64,000 nt of DNA. It comes from Linanthus parryae (Eukaryota > Streptophyta > Magnoliopsida > Ericales > Polemoniaceae). The DNA lies in the NCBI GenBank assembly GCA_023055425.1, contig JALGPY010000002.1, positions 137,449,927 to 137,513,926 of the forward strand, given 5' to 3'. The notes beneath the pieces are model-generated. The model was not told the DNA's origin and did no database searches. It saw only the letters and a program-made list of their open reading frames with translations. Positions 1 through 10,700 of this stretch are shown piece by piece (within the stretch, counting starts at the first letter, position 1; every line of letters begins with the position of its first letter). The position numbers and the translations under genes are program-made.

Positions 1-16
1 TGGTTTTAAAAAACAT

Positions 17-482
17 AATGACCCAATCCGGACTAACTGGGTTTGAACTTCTATCATTGAAAGTTAAACTCTCAACACTTCATCACTTTTGCTACAGCAT
101 AATTTGTAATTTTAATTGAATATTTTGTTTCCAACAGCACTTTTCCTGTTATTAATGTCTTTAGCTTCTAAATCGTTTTACTAGTATCAAACAAAACATG
201 AGAATGTCTATTTTAAACCCAACAATAGTTACCTGGTCGGACCGGCCCCCAAACCTGCCCTTGTCACTTAACAGTTCGTAATCGCAAATGAGAAATGACC
301 TGGTCAAACCGGCTGGTTCTAAAAAGCTGAATGACCCAATCCGGGCTAAGTGGGTTAGAATTACTAACCTTGAAACTTAAACTCTCATCACTTAAATCAC
401 TTTTGCTATAACATAATCTGTTATTTTAACTGAATATATTATTTCTACAGAACTTTTCCTGTTAGTAATTTGTTTAACTTCT
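17..482. repeat. Pair of imperfect direct repeats
   Basis: Two copies, about 17-170 and 330-482, share the opening AATGACCCAATCCGG and the end CTTTTCCTGTTA. Between these, blocks such as CTCATCACTT and TTTTGCTA match with small differences. The period is 313 bp. No ORF spans them, and their class is unknown. They could be the edge of an older retroelement that continues to the left of the window. Confidence 0.6.
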
Positions 483-713
483 GTATGTGTACTCTTCTCG
501 AGAAAAAAAAAAAAAAAGCCTTCTGCATTAATCTCAATTAAATAATCCAGCCAATGCATTCCTCGGCCAAACTGATTCACATGTGCCATGGCATTAATAT
601 CAATTAAATATCCCCGCTCTGAAGTTCAGCAATGTGATGATGGCTTGGAGACACTACACATGCACTGCTTTATCAGGGACCTCTTCCCATATTTGTCCCA
701 TCCACTACAATTG

Positions 714-1113
714 GGGCTGTTTGGATGAGCTTAAATAAATGAGAGGTTGAGCTTAAACGCTCAATAAATCTATAGTGTTTGGATCCGATAAATTATAGTA
801 GATTATTGGTAAAAAAAATATTTGAGAAAGCGACGTTCGAACTCGGGACCTCAAGCACGGGATTAAACGCTCTACCACTAATGTCTGAGCTCACACACAT
901 TAGCATAAAAAATCCGGAAATCACCCGAAAAAAATTGAATTTCCGCCCAAAATATCCCGACTTCCGGCTGGAAATCTGGAAATCCGGATTTAAAATCGAA
1001 AACCCGGATTTTTAGCGGAAATCTGGATTTTTTTGAGTTTGGAAAGCTTTGACCGATTATATCAGATTTTTTGACTTTTCCTTTCCTCCCTACTTCCTCA
1101 TCCAAACAAGCCC
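714..1113. mobile_element. MITE-like element with terminal inverted repeats
   Basis: The ends are inverted copies: GGGCTGTTTGGATGAG on the left and the complement of GGGCTTGTTTGGATGAG on the right. The interior is rich in short self-complementary ATCCGGA and GGAAATC words, and no convincing ORF is present. Length near 400 bp and the GGCTTGTTTGG-type terminus resemble non-autonomous DNA transposons of plants. I found no clean target duplication (flanks AATT and AATG), so the superfamily is left open. Confidence 0.5.
829..893 (-). other. tRNA-like (SINE-like) segment
   Basis: On the minus strand this reads like the body of a tRNA. A box-A-like TAGTGGTAGAGC lies at 869-880 and a box-B-like GAGTTCGAACG at 834-844, about 25 bp apart. 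No complete cloverleaf or CCA-ready acceptor stem is visible, so it is not called a tRNA gene. It may be a tRNA-derived SINE head or a polymerase III promoter relic inside the inverted-repeat element. Confidence 0.35.
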
Positions 1114-3605
1114 AATGAAATATTACTTCATCAACGCGTAACATACACTAACTCACACAATTATTGTAAAGCTATTATTCCGTCACACTAATGCACTATT
1201 TTACAGTTATGCCTTTTGTTTCATTAAACAACCCCCAAACCGCTCTTAATAATGATTAATAAAGCAAATCCTTCGAACAAACGGCGTGTCCTTCCAAGGT
1301 ATATGTCTGACATGGAAAATCACCTTCTTGCAAAAGTTTGTATAACCGCTAAAAATACATCCATTATCAAATAGAGGACCAATCAAGGCATTTAAAAAAT
1401 GTGCGCGTCAAACCTATCCAAAACACTGAATATCGCGAAACAGACCGTGAACTCGCCTAATAGTACTCGCTACCTCCTACGGGGAACCTCACCGAGATTC
1501 AAACTCTGAACTTGTACCTGCAATAACAAACACATGCAATTAGGAATTGATGAAGTACACCATAGTAAGATTTAAAAAAAAAAAAAAAAAAAAAAAAGAT
1601 GTGCTATGCAACCATTGTATTGCTTTGTCCTGACTTGCAAAGATATTGAATTAATTCTACCCGGCACAGAGTATAGAACTATAGAACACCTAGACTGATC
1701 AATATCCTTGGCAGATGGTGAGGCGTATTCTGTTTATAACCAAGCAAGGACTCACAGCTTTAATATTTACTTGCTGATGCGGATAAGGAGCTCATTTCAT
1801 CAATCTACCTTAGAACTTCCACATGATATACTAAAAGATACATTTGAAACGTAGGCAAAAGATCATATGAGATCCCTTATGTTTGAGGTAGGCACCAAAT
1901 TTGGCCATTGTACCAATATGGACCTTAAGCATAAAAAATTAACAATTGTGGGTTTTCCATCCCCTACGCTTAGTAAAATAGATTCTTTAAATATGACATG
2001 TTTACCCTTACGATCTATGAAGTAAACCGACCCTGCACTTCCTAAAGTTTGTCAGGTCCCATTTCACCACCATCTTCCAACTTTTAGCTCTCCGTCTACT
2101 GCTTGAATTTACATCCACCTCCCATCTACAACTAAACTTTTCAGTCAAGCTCCTATGAACCAGTGTTGGAACAGACACCTCCAAGTGATATCATTTTAGT
2201 TCGTCTACACTAGTCCGGTTCAGAGTATGCAGATTATCTCATGTTTTGCGTTGTATTGGCAAGTGAGAAAAAATGTTAGTTCTGAAATTGCATATTCCCC
2301 TCAAAGAATCAACAGTCAAAATTAGTAGCTTTGTACGAAGCAAACAGACAAATAAGTCAACTAACTCGAGATTTCATCTTTCTTTGACCATATTTAGAGC
2401 AGAAGAAAACAAAACTACATATTAACCTTGAGGCCTTAGGGAAGTCATAGCCAACAGAAGGAAAACAAAACCAAATGTTCACTCCTACAGTCTCTACAGA
2501 TTTCAGCATTCTCTTATTACCACATCAACCATGATAGAGATATGCAGTGTGATATGCTCAAGGAAAGCTATATTTTACATACCCTGCGTAAACCACATTC
2601 TATGTTTACCTACTTCACTCTTAAAAATTAACCTTTCACCAACTTTTCAAGGTGTTCCATACCTTGCCAAGTTCTTAACGAAAAGATACAAATGACCATA
2701 GAGTACTTTCTAACTCAAACAGAGACCACCCACCTCCTAGTCAACCAACAATAAAGCCCTTTAACAGCAACCTGGAAATGCAACCAAAAGTCCAAAACTT
2801 TAGAGGTTCTAACTGTTTGCTTTCCAACCGACCTACCAGGAGGAACTACCTACACCAGACTCTATATGATGTTCTTCTCACAGAGTCACCACTGCATAGT
2901 CAATACCAGAATTTTGAATAAAACCACCGCTACACCATCACAATAGAGTTCCCAACCTCATGTCCTGTAACAGTTGCAATGCTCCAAATTTGCTCAATCG
3001 TTGATTTGAGGCTTCAAATTCAGTATTTCTCATGGGTTAGTAGCTCAGTGTAAAGTTCCCATGATCTTTTTCCCCATGGTTCTACGGATTTATAAGTGTC
3101 GTTCTACACATGGAAGAAAGTTCAAGTTTTTCTAGTACCACCGTCCACCATTATAAGCTCAAGAGCATAAAATCAAATAAAACGCAACTCCGACCAGTTC
3201 TTCCAGTCACATTTGATGGTTATATTGTGTTGCTTGCTTGCCGCCATTGAGTGGAAAGAAAGAGGGAGTTTGTAGTGGTCTAGGTTATGTAGGGTGGCTT
3301 TCTGTTCTTCAGCATCATTGTTCACGAGCATTTGATGGAAGGTGTTGGGAATGGCTGAAGAGATGAGACAATAGTCACTCTCGCATCACATGTGACTATT
3401 GTCCCATCACAAGGACGACAAATAGCGAATAAACAAAGCTTGAAATAACCCATGTACCTGGTTCTCAAATCTGAGCATAATACAGATGAATTAAGAAAGG
3501 GCGTTAACAAAATGGAAGAACAGTGTATAAAGACCAAAAAGTTCATCCAAAAGAGGCTTCGTCAAAAAGTTTGAAAATCAGGTAAAACTGAGACCTCATA
3601 TTTTT
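1114..3605. other. Intergenic DNA without a recognisable gene
   Basis: AT-rich sequence with only short ORFs that show no family features. It includes a poly(A) run near 1575-1597, which could be the tail of an old retroposon. I see no tRNA, rRNA or transposase homology. Its right end is the 3' flank of the kelch-like gene. Confidence 0.6.
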
Positions 3606-4868
3606 TTAGCAGAGAGAAGTGGGATACCATTGCATATCAAACGTCAAGTTCCAGTCGATGGGGAAAATATCGCTGCTCAACACTTTAGCCCGGAGTTCGT
3701 AGCCACTCTCAGCAGCAGCGGCGCCCGACTGCTTAGTAACCTCAAATTTGCAGGCAAGAACCTTACTGCCCTCATCACCCGCGTTGTTGTCATAAAAGTA
3801 AACCACGCAGTAAATATTCCCAGCTAAATGGGCCACAAATCCACTAGTTGAGTAGCGGTTACGATCAACTTGCTTTGTTATTTCCTCCAAACCTGTCACA
3901 CGCACATACGGGGGAAGAACTCTTACCTCCGGTAAATTACAATCAAAGTGCACAAGAGGCTCTGGGGAGTCAGAAGAATAGGCTTCATTTAAATATAGGT
4001 CATCGTTGTCTACACTGTCAAAATCCGACTCGGAGCGATCTGGCTGGATGGGAGAAAATTCAGATTCAATCGACATTTCGGTATCATGTTGTTCTTCTTC
4101 TTCCTTTATTTCTTCTGAGACAAACATGCTGGCATGTTCTGTAAAATCACAAGCCAGCATCTCGATGGTATCACTGCAACTGAACACAACCATCTTGTCA
4201 TCAATTTCCTCGCGACTAATCCGCCTCCAAGTCCAGTAGCTGAACATATTTTTAAGTGCATAATCAATGTCCTCCTCTAATATTCTAATTGTCTTCCATA
4301 TGTCACCATCAACATCGTACGTGTAAACTTCGAAACCTCCAATAGACACATATAATGTTCTCCCCACAAGTTTATGATCCATATCAGAGTAACGATTCCT
4401 CTGTTTGTAGTAGTCTTCAAAGGGTGGAGGGGAAAGTGGTTTCCATGTATCACCCTCCTTGTAAACTTCAAAAATAGGATCCGGAATGTCGTCCGGTATG
4501 AAATATTTCAAACCTGCGAGGGCGTATATTGCTTCATCCAAAGAGAAAAGGCATGGGCAAGGCTTTCCTCCTACAGTGGGTGGCCCTACTTCGAACTTGA
4601 AATCATCTTTGTCTTTGTTCCTCCAATTTGTCAGATCCCACATGAGGAAATCTCTGGGCCATTTTTTGGTTTCAGGGTTGATACCACTTCCTCCAACAAG
4701 ATATAGTTTAGAACCAGACGTGACGAAATCTGAGTTCAAGGAATCAGTAGGGTTCCAATCGAAAAGATGCTTCAAGATGACGTCGCCGCCGGTGTGCAAG
4801 GCGAAGACGCGGTATCCACTTCCGTCGCGGAAAAAACGGAGTACAAAAACCAGATTAGGGACATCCAT
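3606..4868 (-). CDS. Kelch / beta-propeller-like protein (single exon)
   Basis: An uninterrupted 420-codon ORF and the only clear host-type gene here. Residues about 53-85, 112-145 and 168-195 look like kelch blades: a hydrophobic LYLVGG-type strand, a variable loop, then a tryptophan-containing strand (WKPL, WKTI). Residues about 250-305 form an acidic, Glu/Asp/Ser-rich insertion. A further propeller-like segment (about 345-420) follows, containing NIYCVVYF. No F-box is visible at the N-terminus. Plant proteins of this type usually act as protein-interaction scaffolds, so the role here is unknown. The start at 4868 is the first ATG and gives the whole propeller. The flank upstream of the ATG (4869-5072) shows no obvious TATA box and abuts a Mutator-like insertion. 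Confidence 0.75.
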   Translation of the reverse strand: MDVPNLVFVLRFFRDGSGYRVFALHTGGDVILKHLFDWNPTDSLNSDFVTSGSKLYLVGGSGINPETKKWPRDFLMWDLTNWRNKDKDDFKFEVGPPTVGGKPCPCLFSLDEAIYALAGLKYFIPDDIPDPIFEVYKEGDTWKPLSPPPFEDYYKQRNRYSDMDHKLVGRTLYVSIGGFEVYTYDVDGDIWKTIRILEEDIDYALKNMFSYWTWRRISREEIDDKMVVFSCSDTIEMLACDFTEHASMFVSEEIKEEEEQHDTEMSIESEFSPIQPDRSESDFDSVDNDDLYLNEAYSSDSPEPLVHFDCNLPEVRVLPPYVRVTGLEEITKQVDRNRYSTSGFVAHLAGNIYCVVYFYDNNAGDEGSKVLACKFEVTKQSGAAAAESGYELRAKVLSSDIFPIDWNLTFDMQWYPTSLC

Positions 4869-5072
4869 TTCGGTGGTAGCAACCCTCAGAATCGCGCGAC
4901 GCTTCCGCAGGTGCTCTGTTGAACCCGATCCCCTGCGTTAACTCCCCCTTGCTTGACAAAAGTGGACGGATGACTCCCGGCTCTTCTTCTCCGTTCCAAA
5001 ACCTAGAAAGAGAATTGGGGGCAATTGCAGTTTCATTTGGGAAAATGTATTATTTTGTTATTATTATTTTTT

Positions 5073-6166
5073 GGGTTAATTGCAAAACACCCTCCTGTGG
5101 TTACGTGTTCGTGTGAAAGACCCCCCTGTGGTTCGAGATGTTGCAGAAGACCCCCCTGTGGTTTAGTTTATGTGCGGTTCCGTTAAAAATAAACGGAATC
5201 TGTCAAAAGCTACACCCAGAATGTCCATCATACCCTTGGCTTTTAAAATATTACCATAAAACATTTATAATAATTTATTGAATTATGGAAAAGAAATAAA
5301 AGGAAAAAAAAAGAAAAAGGAGAAGACCAGAAGGTCAAGAACGGACGGCGAATTAATCCAATCGACAGTTGGATGTTCGTAAACCTGACCATACTGAAGT
5401 TAATTTCCATCCTTTTTCTTTTTTACTGTCTAGATTCGATCTTCTCAAGTTTTGGAAGTAAATTTCATTGCTTTTTCTTTTTATTGTCTACACTAGAAGA
5501 TCGCTCTTCTCAATTTTTGAGATTGAAAAATAGAATTGTAGCAGAAGAACAACAAAAGTAGAAGCCAAGAGGGAGAAGAATAACAGAAGTAGTTTGAAGA
5601 AAAGAAGAAGAAGACCAGAAGAAGGGGAAGGACGACGGAACGCCGCCGCCGCCGCCAATTCCGCCGGCGAACTCCACCCACGACGCCGCCGCCACTTCCT
5701 CCCTCCCTTATTCTTTTCCTTCGATCTGTTAGATGATTCAACTTTTGGTCTACCAGATCTCGTAGATCTGACCACTTTCAGAAAGAGAAGAGGAGAGAGA
5801 GAGAGACGGGAACGACGACCTGAATGGCGACGGGACGACGGCTCGCGACGAGGACGGGCACCGCTCCTCGTCCTTTCAACGTTCTTCTCCTTTCTTGTCT
5901 TCTTCTCTATCTTTCTCAAGTTTTTCTTCATTAACCTGTACAGAGAAAAGGGGAGAGAGTGCAAAGCTAGGGAGAGAGTGATGGGAGAAATGAGGAGAAG
6001 ACGTATATATCTAAGGCTATTTTAGTCAGTTTCAACATTTTTAACGAAAATATTGACGGGCGCACAAAGACCAAACCACAAGGAGGGGTTTTGCAACATT
6101 TAGAACCAGAGGGGGGGGTGATTCGCACAAACCCCTAATCACAGGGGGGAAAAATGCAATTAACCC
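5073..6166. mobile_element. Non-autonomous Mutator-like element (MULE)
   Basis: Terminal inverted repeats begin GGGTTAATTGCA on both ends and extend imperfectly for about 110 bp, with repeated CCCCCCTGTGGTT-like words. The element is flanked by a perfect 9-bp direct repeat TTATTTTTT (5064-5072 and 6167-6175), the length expected for Mutator. The interior holds purine-rich tracts and a CCG repeat near 5645 but no transposase. Overlapping ORFs on both strands at 5488-6025 are low-complexity and not supported as genes. It sits just upstream of the kelch-like gene and could carry regulatory sequence for it. Confidence 0.85.
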
Positions 6167-6360
6167 TTATTTTTTTGCAAACTGGATTGTAATTTACTAC
6201 CTCTGTTTTTTCTGTTGCAGATGCGGTTAATGGGTCACTTTCACTCGGAGATTAGGTTGGCAAAACAATTTAATTTTTTTTGCAATTTTTTCGTAGTATT
6301 GTGAAGTAAAATTTACTCTACAAAATCATGCAAAAATTACAAAATTCGTGTATCGCTTTT

Positions 6361-6969
6361 TGTGCACAAGAGAATCCTGCAGAGAGAAATTCGTGTACAC
6401 CAAAGGCAGAGAGTAAAAAATGGCACAGGGAGTGTTGGGTTGTGTGTAGGGAGAGAGTAAGGCAGTAGTAATGTGTGAGAGAGAGACAGGGGTTTGGCAG
6501 AGCTTCCTCGTATGACTGGTGTGTCCTCCCTTGTATGGAAGGGTTAACGTCCTATATATAACGGAGAATGTGACCGTTGTAGTGTGGTTAATGCTCCCAT
6601 CAATGGCGGCTTAATTAGCTTAACCACAACGGCACGTTCGTCCGCGTATATAGGGACCGTTACAGCACGTTATCCGCGTATACCGGAACCGTTATGGGGT
6701 TGACCGGGTTTATGGAGCTCGTGCCATAAATCTGTCAAAAGCAGTTACTAAAGGTCGCGCGCGAGCTTGGCTCGCACGCGACAGGACTTACTCTAGCCTC
6801 CAGACCACTAAGTCCCTACAAGTCCCGTGCAGTGGTATGCGAGGGCCCTGTCTCGCAGCCCCCACGTGGATCAGCACTGTTGGTGATCCAGTGTGTGTGG
6901 AGCACAATATGGTGTGCTGGATGATTGCCACGTGGCCAAGATCTGTCTGCTCAGAAAGCACTATCTACA
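6361..6969 (-). repeat. E1 3' LTR
   Basis: Starts TGTGCACAAGAG and ends GCACTATCTACA on the plus strand, so in element orientation it runs TGTAGA to GTGCACA. It is 609 bp long and lacks one 18-bp GACCGGGTTT-type repeat unit present in the partner LTR. A TATATATA-type box lies near 6552-6560. Confidence 0.92.
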
Positions 6970-6985
6970 TTAGCCCCCCTTCTGC
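6970..6985 (-). promoter_or_regulatory. E1 polypurine tract
   Basis: On the minus strand AGAAGGGGGGCTAA directly precedes the 3' LTR. This is the expected site for plus-strand DNA priming in reverse transcription. Confidence 0.8.
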
Positions 6986-7230
6986 GCGTGAAGACTCATA
7001 GCCGGATAGGCTTCCATGCGCAGGAACCAACGTACGCGTCGCCGCCACGCACCAATTCAAATATGTGCAGATTCGGCCCCCGTGCGTGCCATTATGACCT
7101 AAACCCCTAGAGTCGTGTCGTCTGGTCTTGTAGGGTTTTAGGCGTGACGTCAGCTTGTCCTGTGATTGCGCGATTCGACGATGACGGTTGCGATTCGACT
7201 ACTGAAAGGACGCAACCCCTCATTGTTTTT

Positions 7231-7739
7231 GGATAAATACTCTGTACGCTCCATTGTTGCAAGAGCATCACTTCTTTCTCTTAAAGTGAATGATACCCGG
7301 AAGCCTTCAAGAGCAGATTCAGATAATCAATCACCAGTTATCTCTTGTCAATCGTCTTCTTCAATTGTGCGCATCCAAACAAGCTTTACCAAAACAAGGT
7401 TGGCTTTGTTCAATTTTGATTAATATACTGATATATGCTTTGAACTGCGTTGGATCTGCAAACCCATAACTTTCCGAAACATGTCAACCACTGAAAGCTA
7501 TGAAGAAGATCTTGCTCTTTGAATCCAATTTTTGATTTAATCCCCATATGATAAGGATCTTGAATGTAGGGTTTCTGAAATCCCTGATAATGCAAACGAT
7601 TCCCATCTCTAATTTTGAAGATTGCCACTGGACTGTTCATCTTTCTTCCAATAAATCCTCGTACGCTTTGAACTGAATCTTGAAATTCGAACTAAAGTAT
7701 GTGTATTTCTCCCCCCTTTTTTCTTGCTTTTCCGCAGGA
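7231..7739 (+). promoter_or_regulatory. TATA-like box and leader of the antisense PMD gene (E1)
   Basis: GGATAAATAC at 7231-7240 is conserved in E2 at 42231. It is followed by a leader with a plausible 5'-UTR intron: donor AACAAG/GTTGG at 7399 and acceptor TTTTCCGCAG ending 7737, three bases before the ATG. The same donor and acceptor occur in E2, although the intron length differs (339 versus 259 bp). Transcription would oppose the LTR promoter. Confidence 0.55.
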
Positions 7740-10700
7740 ATGGCAAAGACAAAAGGAACCAAACCCATTAAGGAGGTCGAAGAAATACCTGATCTTCCCC
7801 GGGTTTTATGGCGAAAAGCCCCCTATCTGGGTGGCAAAGACTTTTATCATGCTAGGGTTAAGGCGAAGAAACTGCCAATCCCTGTCCCTGCTGAAGGATT
7901 GCAAACATTAACCCCTCCAGTTAACTCGGCCCTGCTCGAATTGATCGATTCCGAAGATGTGGTTCGATTGGGAGTCGAAAATGGGTACTTCCCATACACT
8001 ACGATTTCCGCTCAAGCGTTTGTTCAGAAATTGGACTTCATGGATGAGTGGATTGACCATGTATTGACCAATCATGCCATGACTTTAAACGATGCTGGTA
8101 TATACTTCGCAGTTCGTGCTATGAAGGGTGCTGCCGTGAAGCTGGACCAGTCCATGCTTCTAAACCTTCTTTCTCGTTACTCGCCTGCGACTCACACATT
8201 CCATTTTGCTGAGTTCGAGGCTGCTCCCACACTTGAAGATGTGCACATGCTGTATGATCTGTCTCCCGTGGGCGAGGTGGATCCTTTGAGTCCCTTGAGA
8301 ACGAATGCGGAGCTCGCTCTGTACAAGCAGATGGAGGAGTGATTGTCAGAAGTGAAGAAAATTTCCACCCGGTGGATTCCTACAGAAGTCCTTCCTGATT
8401 GGCAGTTGGTTGACACATCTGCGAAGAACACTTGGAACAAGTGGGTGCAATACTTCTTTCGTGATTATGCAAACAGCAGTATCACCAAGAAGCTTCTGAG
8501 ACAAGACCCGAAGGCTAAGAACTATGTGAATGGCAAGGGTTATCACTTGACCCTATGCGCCTTCCTCTGTGCCTGGTTGTCGAGGTATTTAATCGATGGT
8601 CACCCGCATGATGGGGTCTTCTATCATGTTCTGCCTCTTGCTGTGAAATTGGCCCTTGGTCAGAAAGTCGCACTTGGACCCTTAGTCTTGGGCACGCTGT
8701 ACCACAGGTTGGATCAGCTGGTCGTGGCAATGAAGGAATCGCGTGGTCGCCTCGACGTACTGACTTATATTAACATTGCTTTCTTGACAATGTGGGTCTT
8801 CGAGCGATGGCCCTCTTATGCCGCAGTCCCTTCTAAGCCCAGCAAATGGTTTCCCCCAGGTACGGAGGAGGAGCGTAATAGCGGCAGGGCTGCGAGGTGG
8901 TTTGGAACTAACTTTCCCAAGTGCGTTTGGAGCCTGATATGCGACAATCGGGAAGAGTTTATAACCAGGCCTTATGCCACGCGCGTTGAGAATGTGCGAT
9001 GGTTCCCAAAACTGTATCCCTCTAAGGCTGTTGCTTTCTCAGAAGAGCTCCTTTTCGAGGGCGGGGAGCATTTCCACGAGCGCTATCGCGAATTCTTTTG
9101 CTGGTGTCTGAGAGGTTCTCTTCCTGCTCTTGCAGAGCATGTTCGTGAGCTCGCCCCTAGGTACGAGAGGATTACCGTGGATTTCGATCCCACTCGCGTT
9201 TCTCCCCAGTTTGGCTTCGACGCGGTAGCACCATCAATCTGGCCGCAGTCTATCATAAGAGGCTGCTACAAGCGGTTATTGTCTAGGGAGTGTAAAACAA
9301 TCTTGAGGAGCAATCTTCCCTTCGAGCAACCTCCAGGTAACCGCGAAGGTGGCTATTCCAGATACTGGATTGCTTATTGGAATGCCCAGCAAACAAGTTT
9401 TGAGACGCAGTCGGCCCCTCAGCCAAGCAGAGCTCCTGTGATCAAAAGGAATTCTTTCCCTTTTCGTCCCAACTGTAGCCTGGACGAGTCTGAATATGGC
9501 TGCTATTCGTTGCTGGATCGCGAGAATCACCTGTGTCCCTCCATCATCTCGACGAAAAGATAGCCGCCGTTAGGAGAGGTGATTCGCATGTCATCAGATA
9601 CAGCGAAACTTTTGCTAAGGTAAGCAATTTCTCTTGCATGTGCTAAGTTTCTTTATTCCAATATATTGAAAACTTCATGCTTCGTTTCCTGCTGCAGTGC
9701 TATGTGAGGAGGTTTGCATCTGGTGAGCGTTCCAAATCGCTGGTCACCACCATTGTTACTGCAAGAAGGCAAGGACAACCAGTTCGGCTGGCATCAAAGA
9801 TGGATCCCGCGGTTGAGACCAAAATTCGCGAGATCATGAATGCTTTTGCTGATTCGCTGATAGACAATACTCCAGCTTTGTCTCTTCCCAGGAATGATCC
9901 ATCTCCTCCAGCGACTGCTGCTCCGAGAGCGAAGAGACCCAGACAAAGAGGAATCACAATCTCTTCGCCTAGGAGCGCTCCAACTTCCCCTCCTGTGAGA
10001 TCCCTTACTGCCAGGGATAAAGGTAAAGGTCGCATGACCAGTAAAGCGCGGAAGGAGCTCGCAGTGGAGACCTTTGTTCCGTTTGGACAGGAGGAAGAGG
10101 AGGAGAGAAGAGAGACAAGAGAAGGATATGAAGAAGAGGAAAGAATTGAAGATGTCAGAGACAGAGAGAGAGAGAGATGAGGTACAAGAGGAAGAGTCAG
10201 GAGGTATCTCAATCGTACTTCTCTTCTCATTATCTTAACTCTTTTGCAATCTTTTCTGAACGAATTGTTTCTTTGCAGATGATGATGATGAGACCATCAG
10301 TGGCCTTTTGGCCAAGAAGCAGAAGAGGGGTTCTCATTCTGGTGTTTCCGACGAAACCATAATCGAGGACATTCTTGCCGAGTCCAGGAGAACAACTGCG
10401 GAGGCTGCTGAAAGAAGAAGAAAGCGAGAAAAAAAGGAGCTCGAACGCGTGAAGCAAAGGAGCCTAGAAGAACAACACGTCGACGACCTGGTGCGTCCAA
10501 CTGATGAGGAAGATGTGCTTCCAGAAGAGGTGGCTCCTCAAGTTGACGAGGAGGATGCGGCTCCAGAAGAAGATGCAGCAGCTCTAGAGCAAGCCCAAGC
10601 GGACTTCGAAGAAATTGCAGGCGGTAATGAAGGTGAGATTTTTAATCTCGCAGTAACTTACCGAGATGTTATTGTCGGTGCGCTAAAGCACGGCGTGTCA

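Noticed and set aside
829..893. Functional tRNA gene
   Set aside because: Only box-like words are present; no full cloverleaf or acceptor stem.
5488..6025. Overlapping ORFs on both strands inside the Mutator-like element
   Set aside because: Low-complexity Arg/Ser/Ala-rich translations from purine and CCG tracts, with no domain and no transposase motif.
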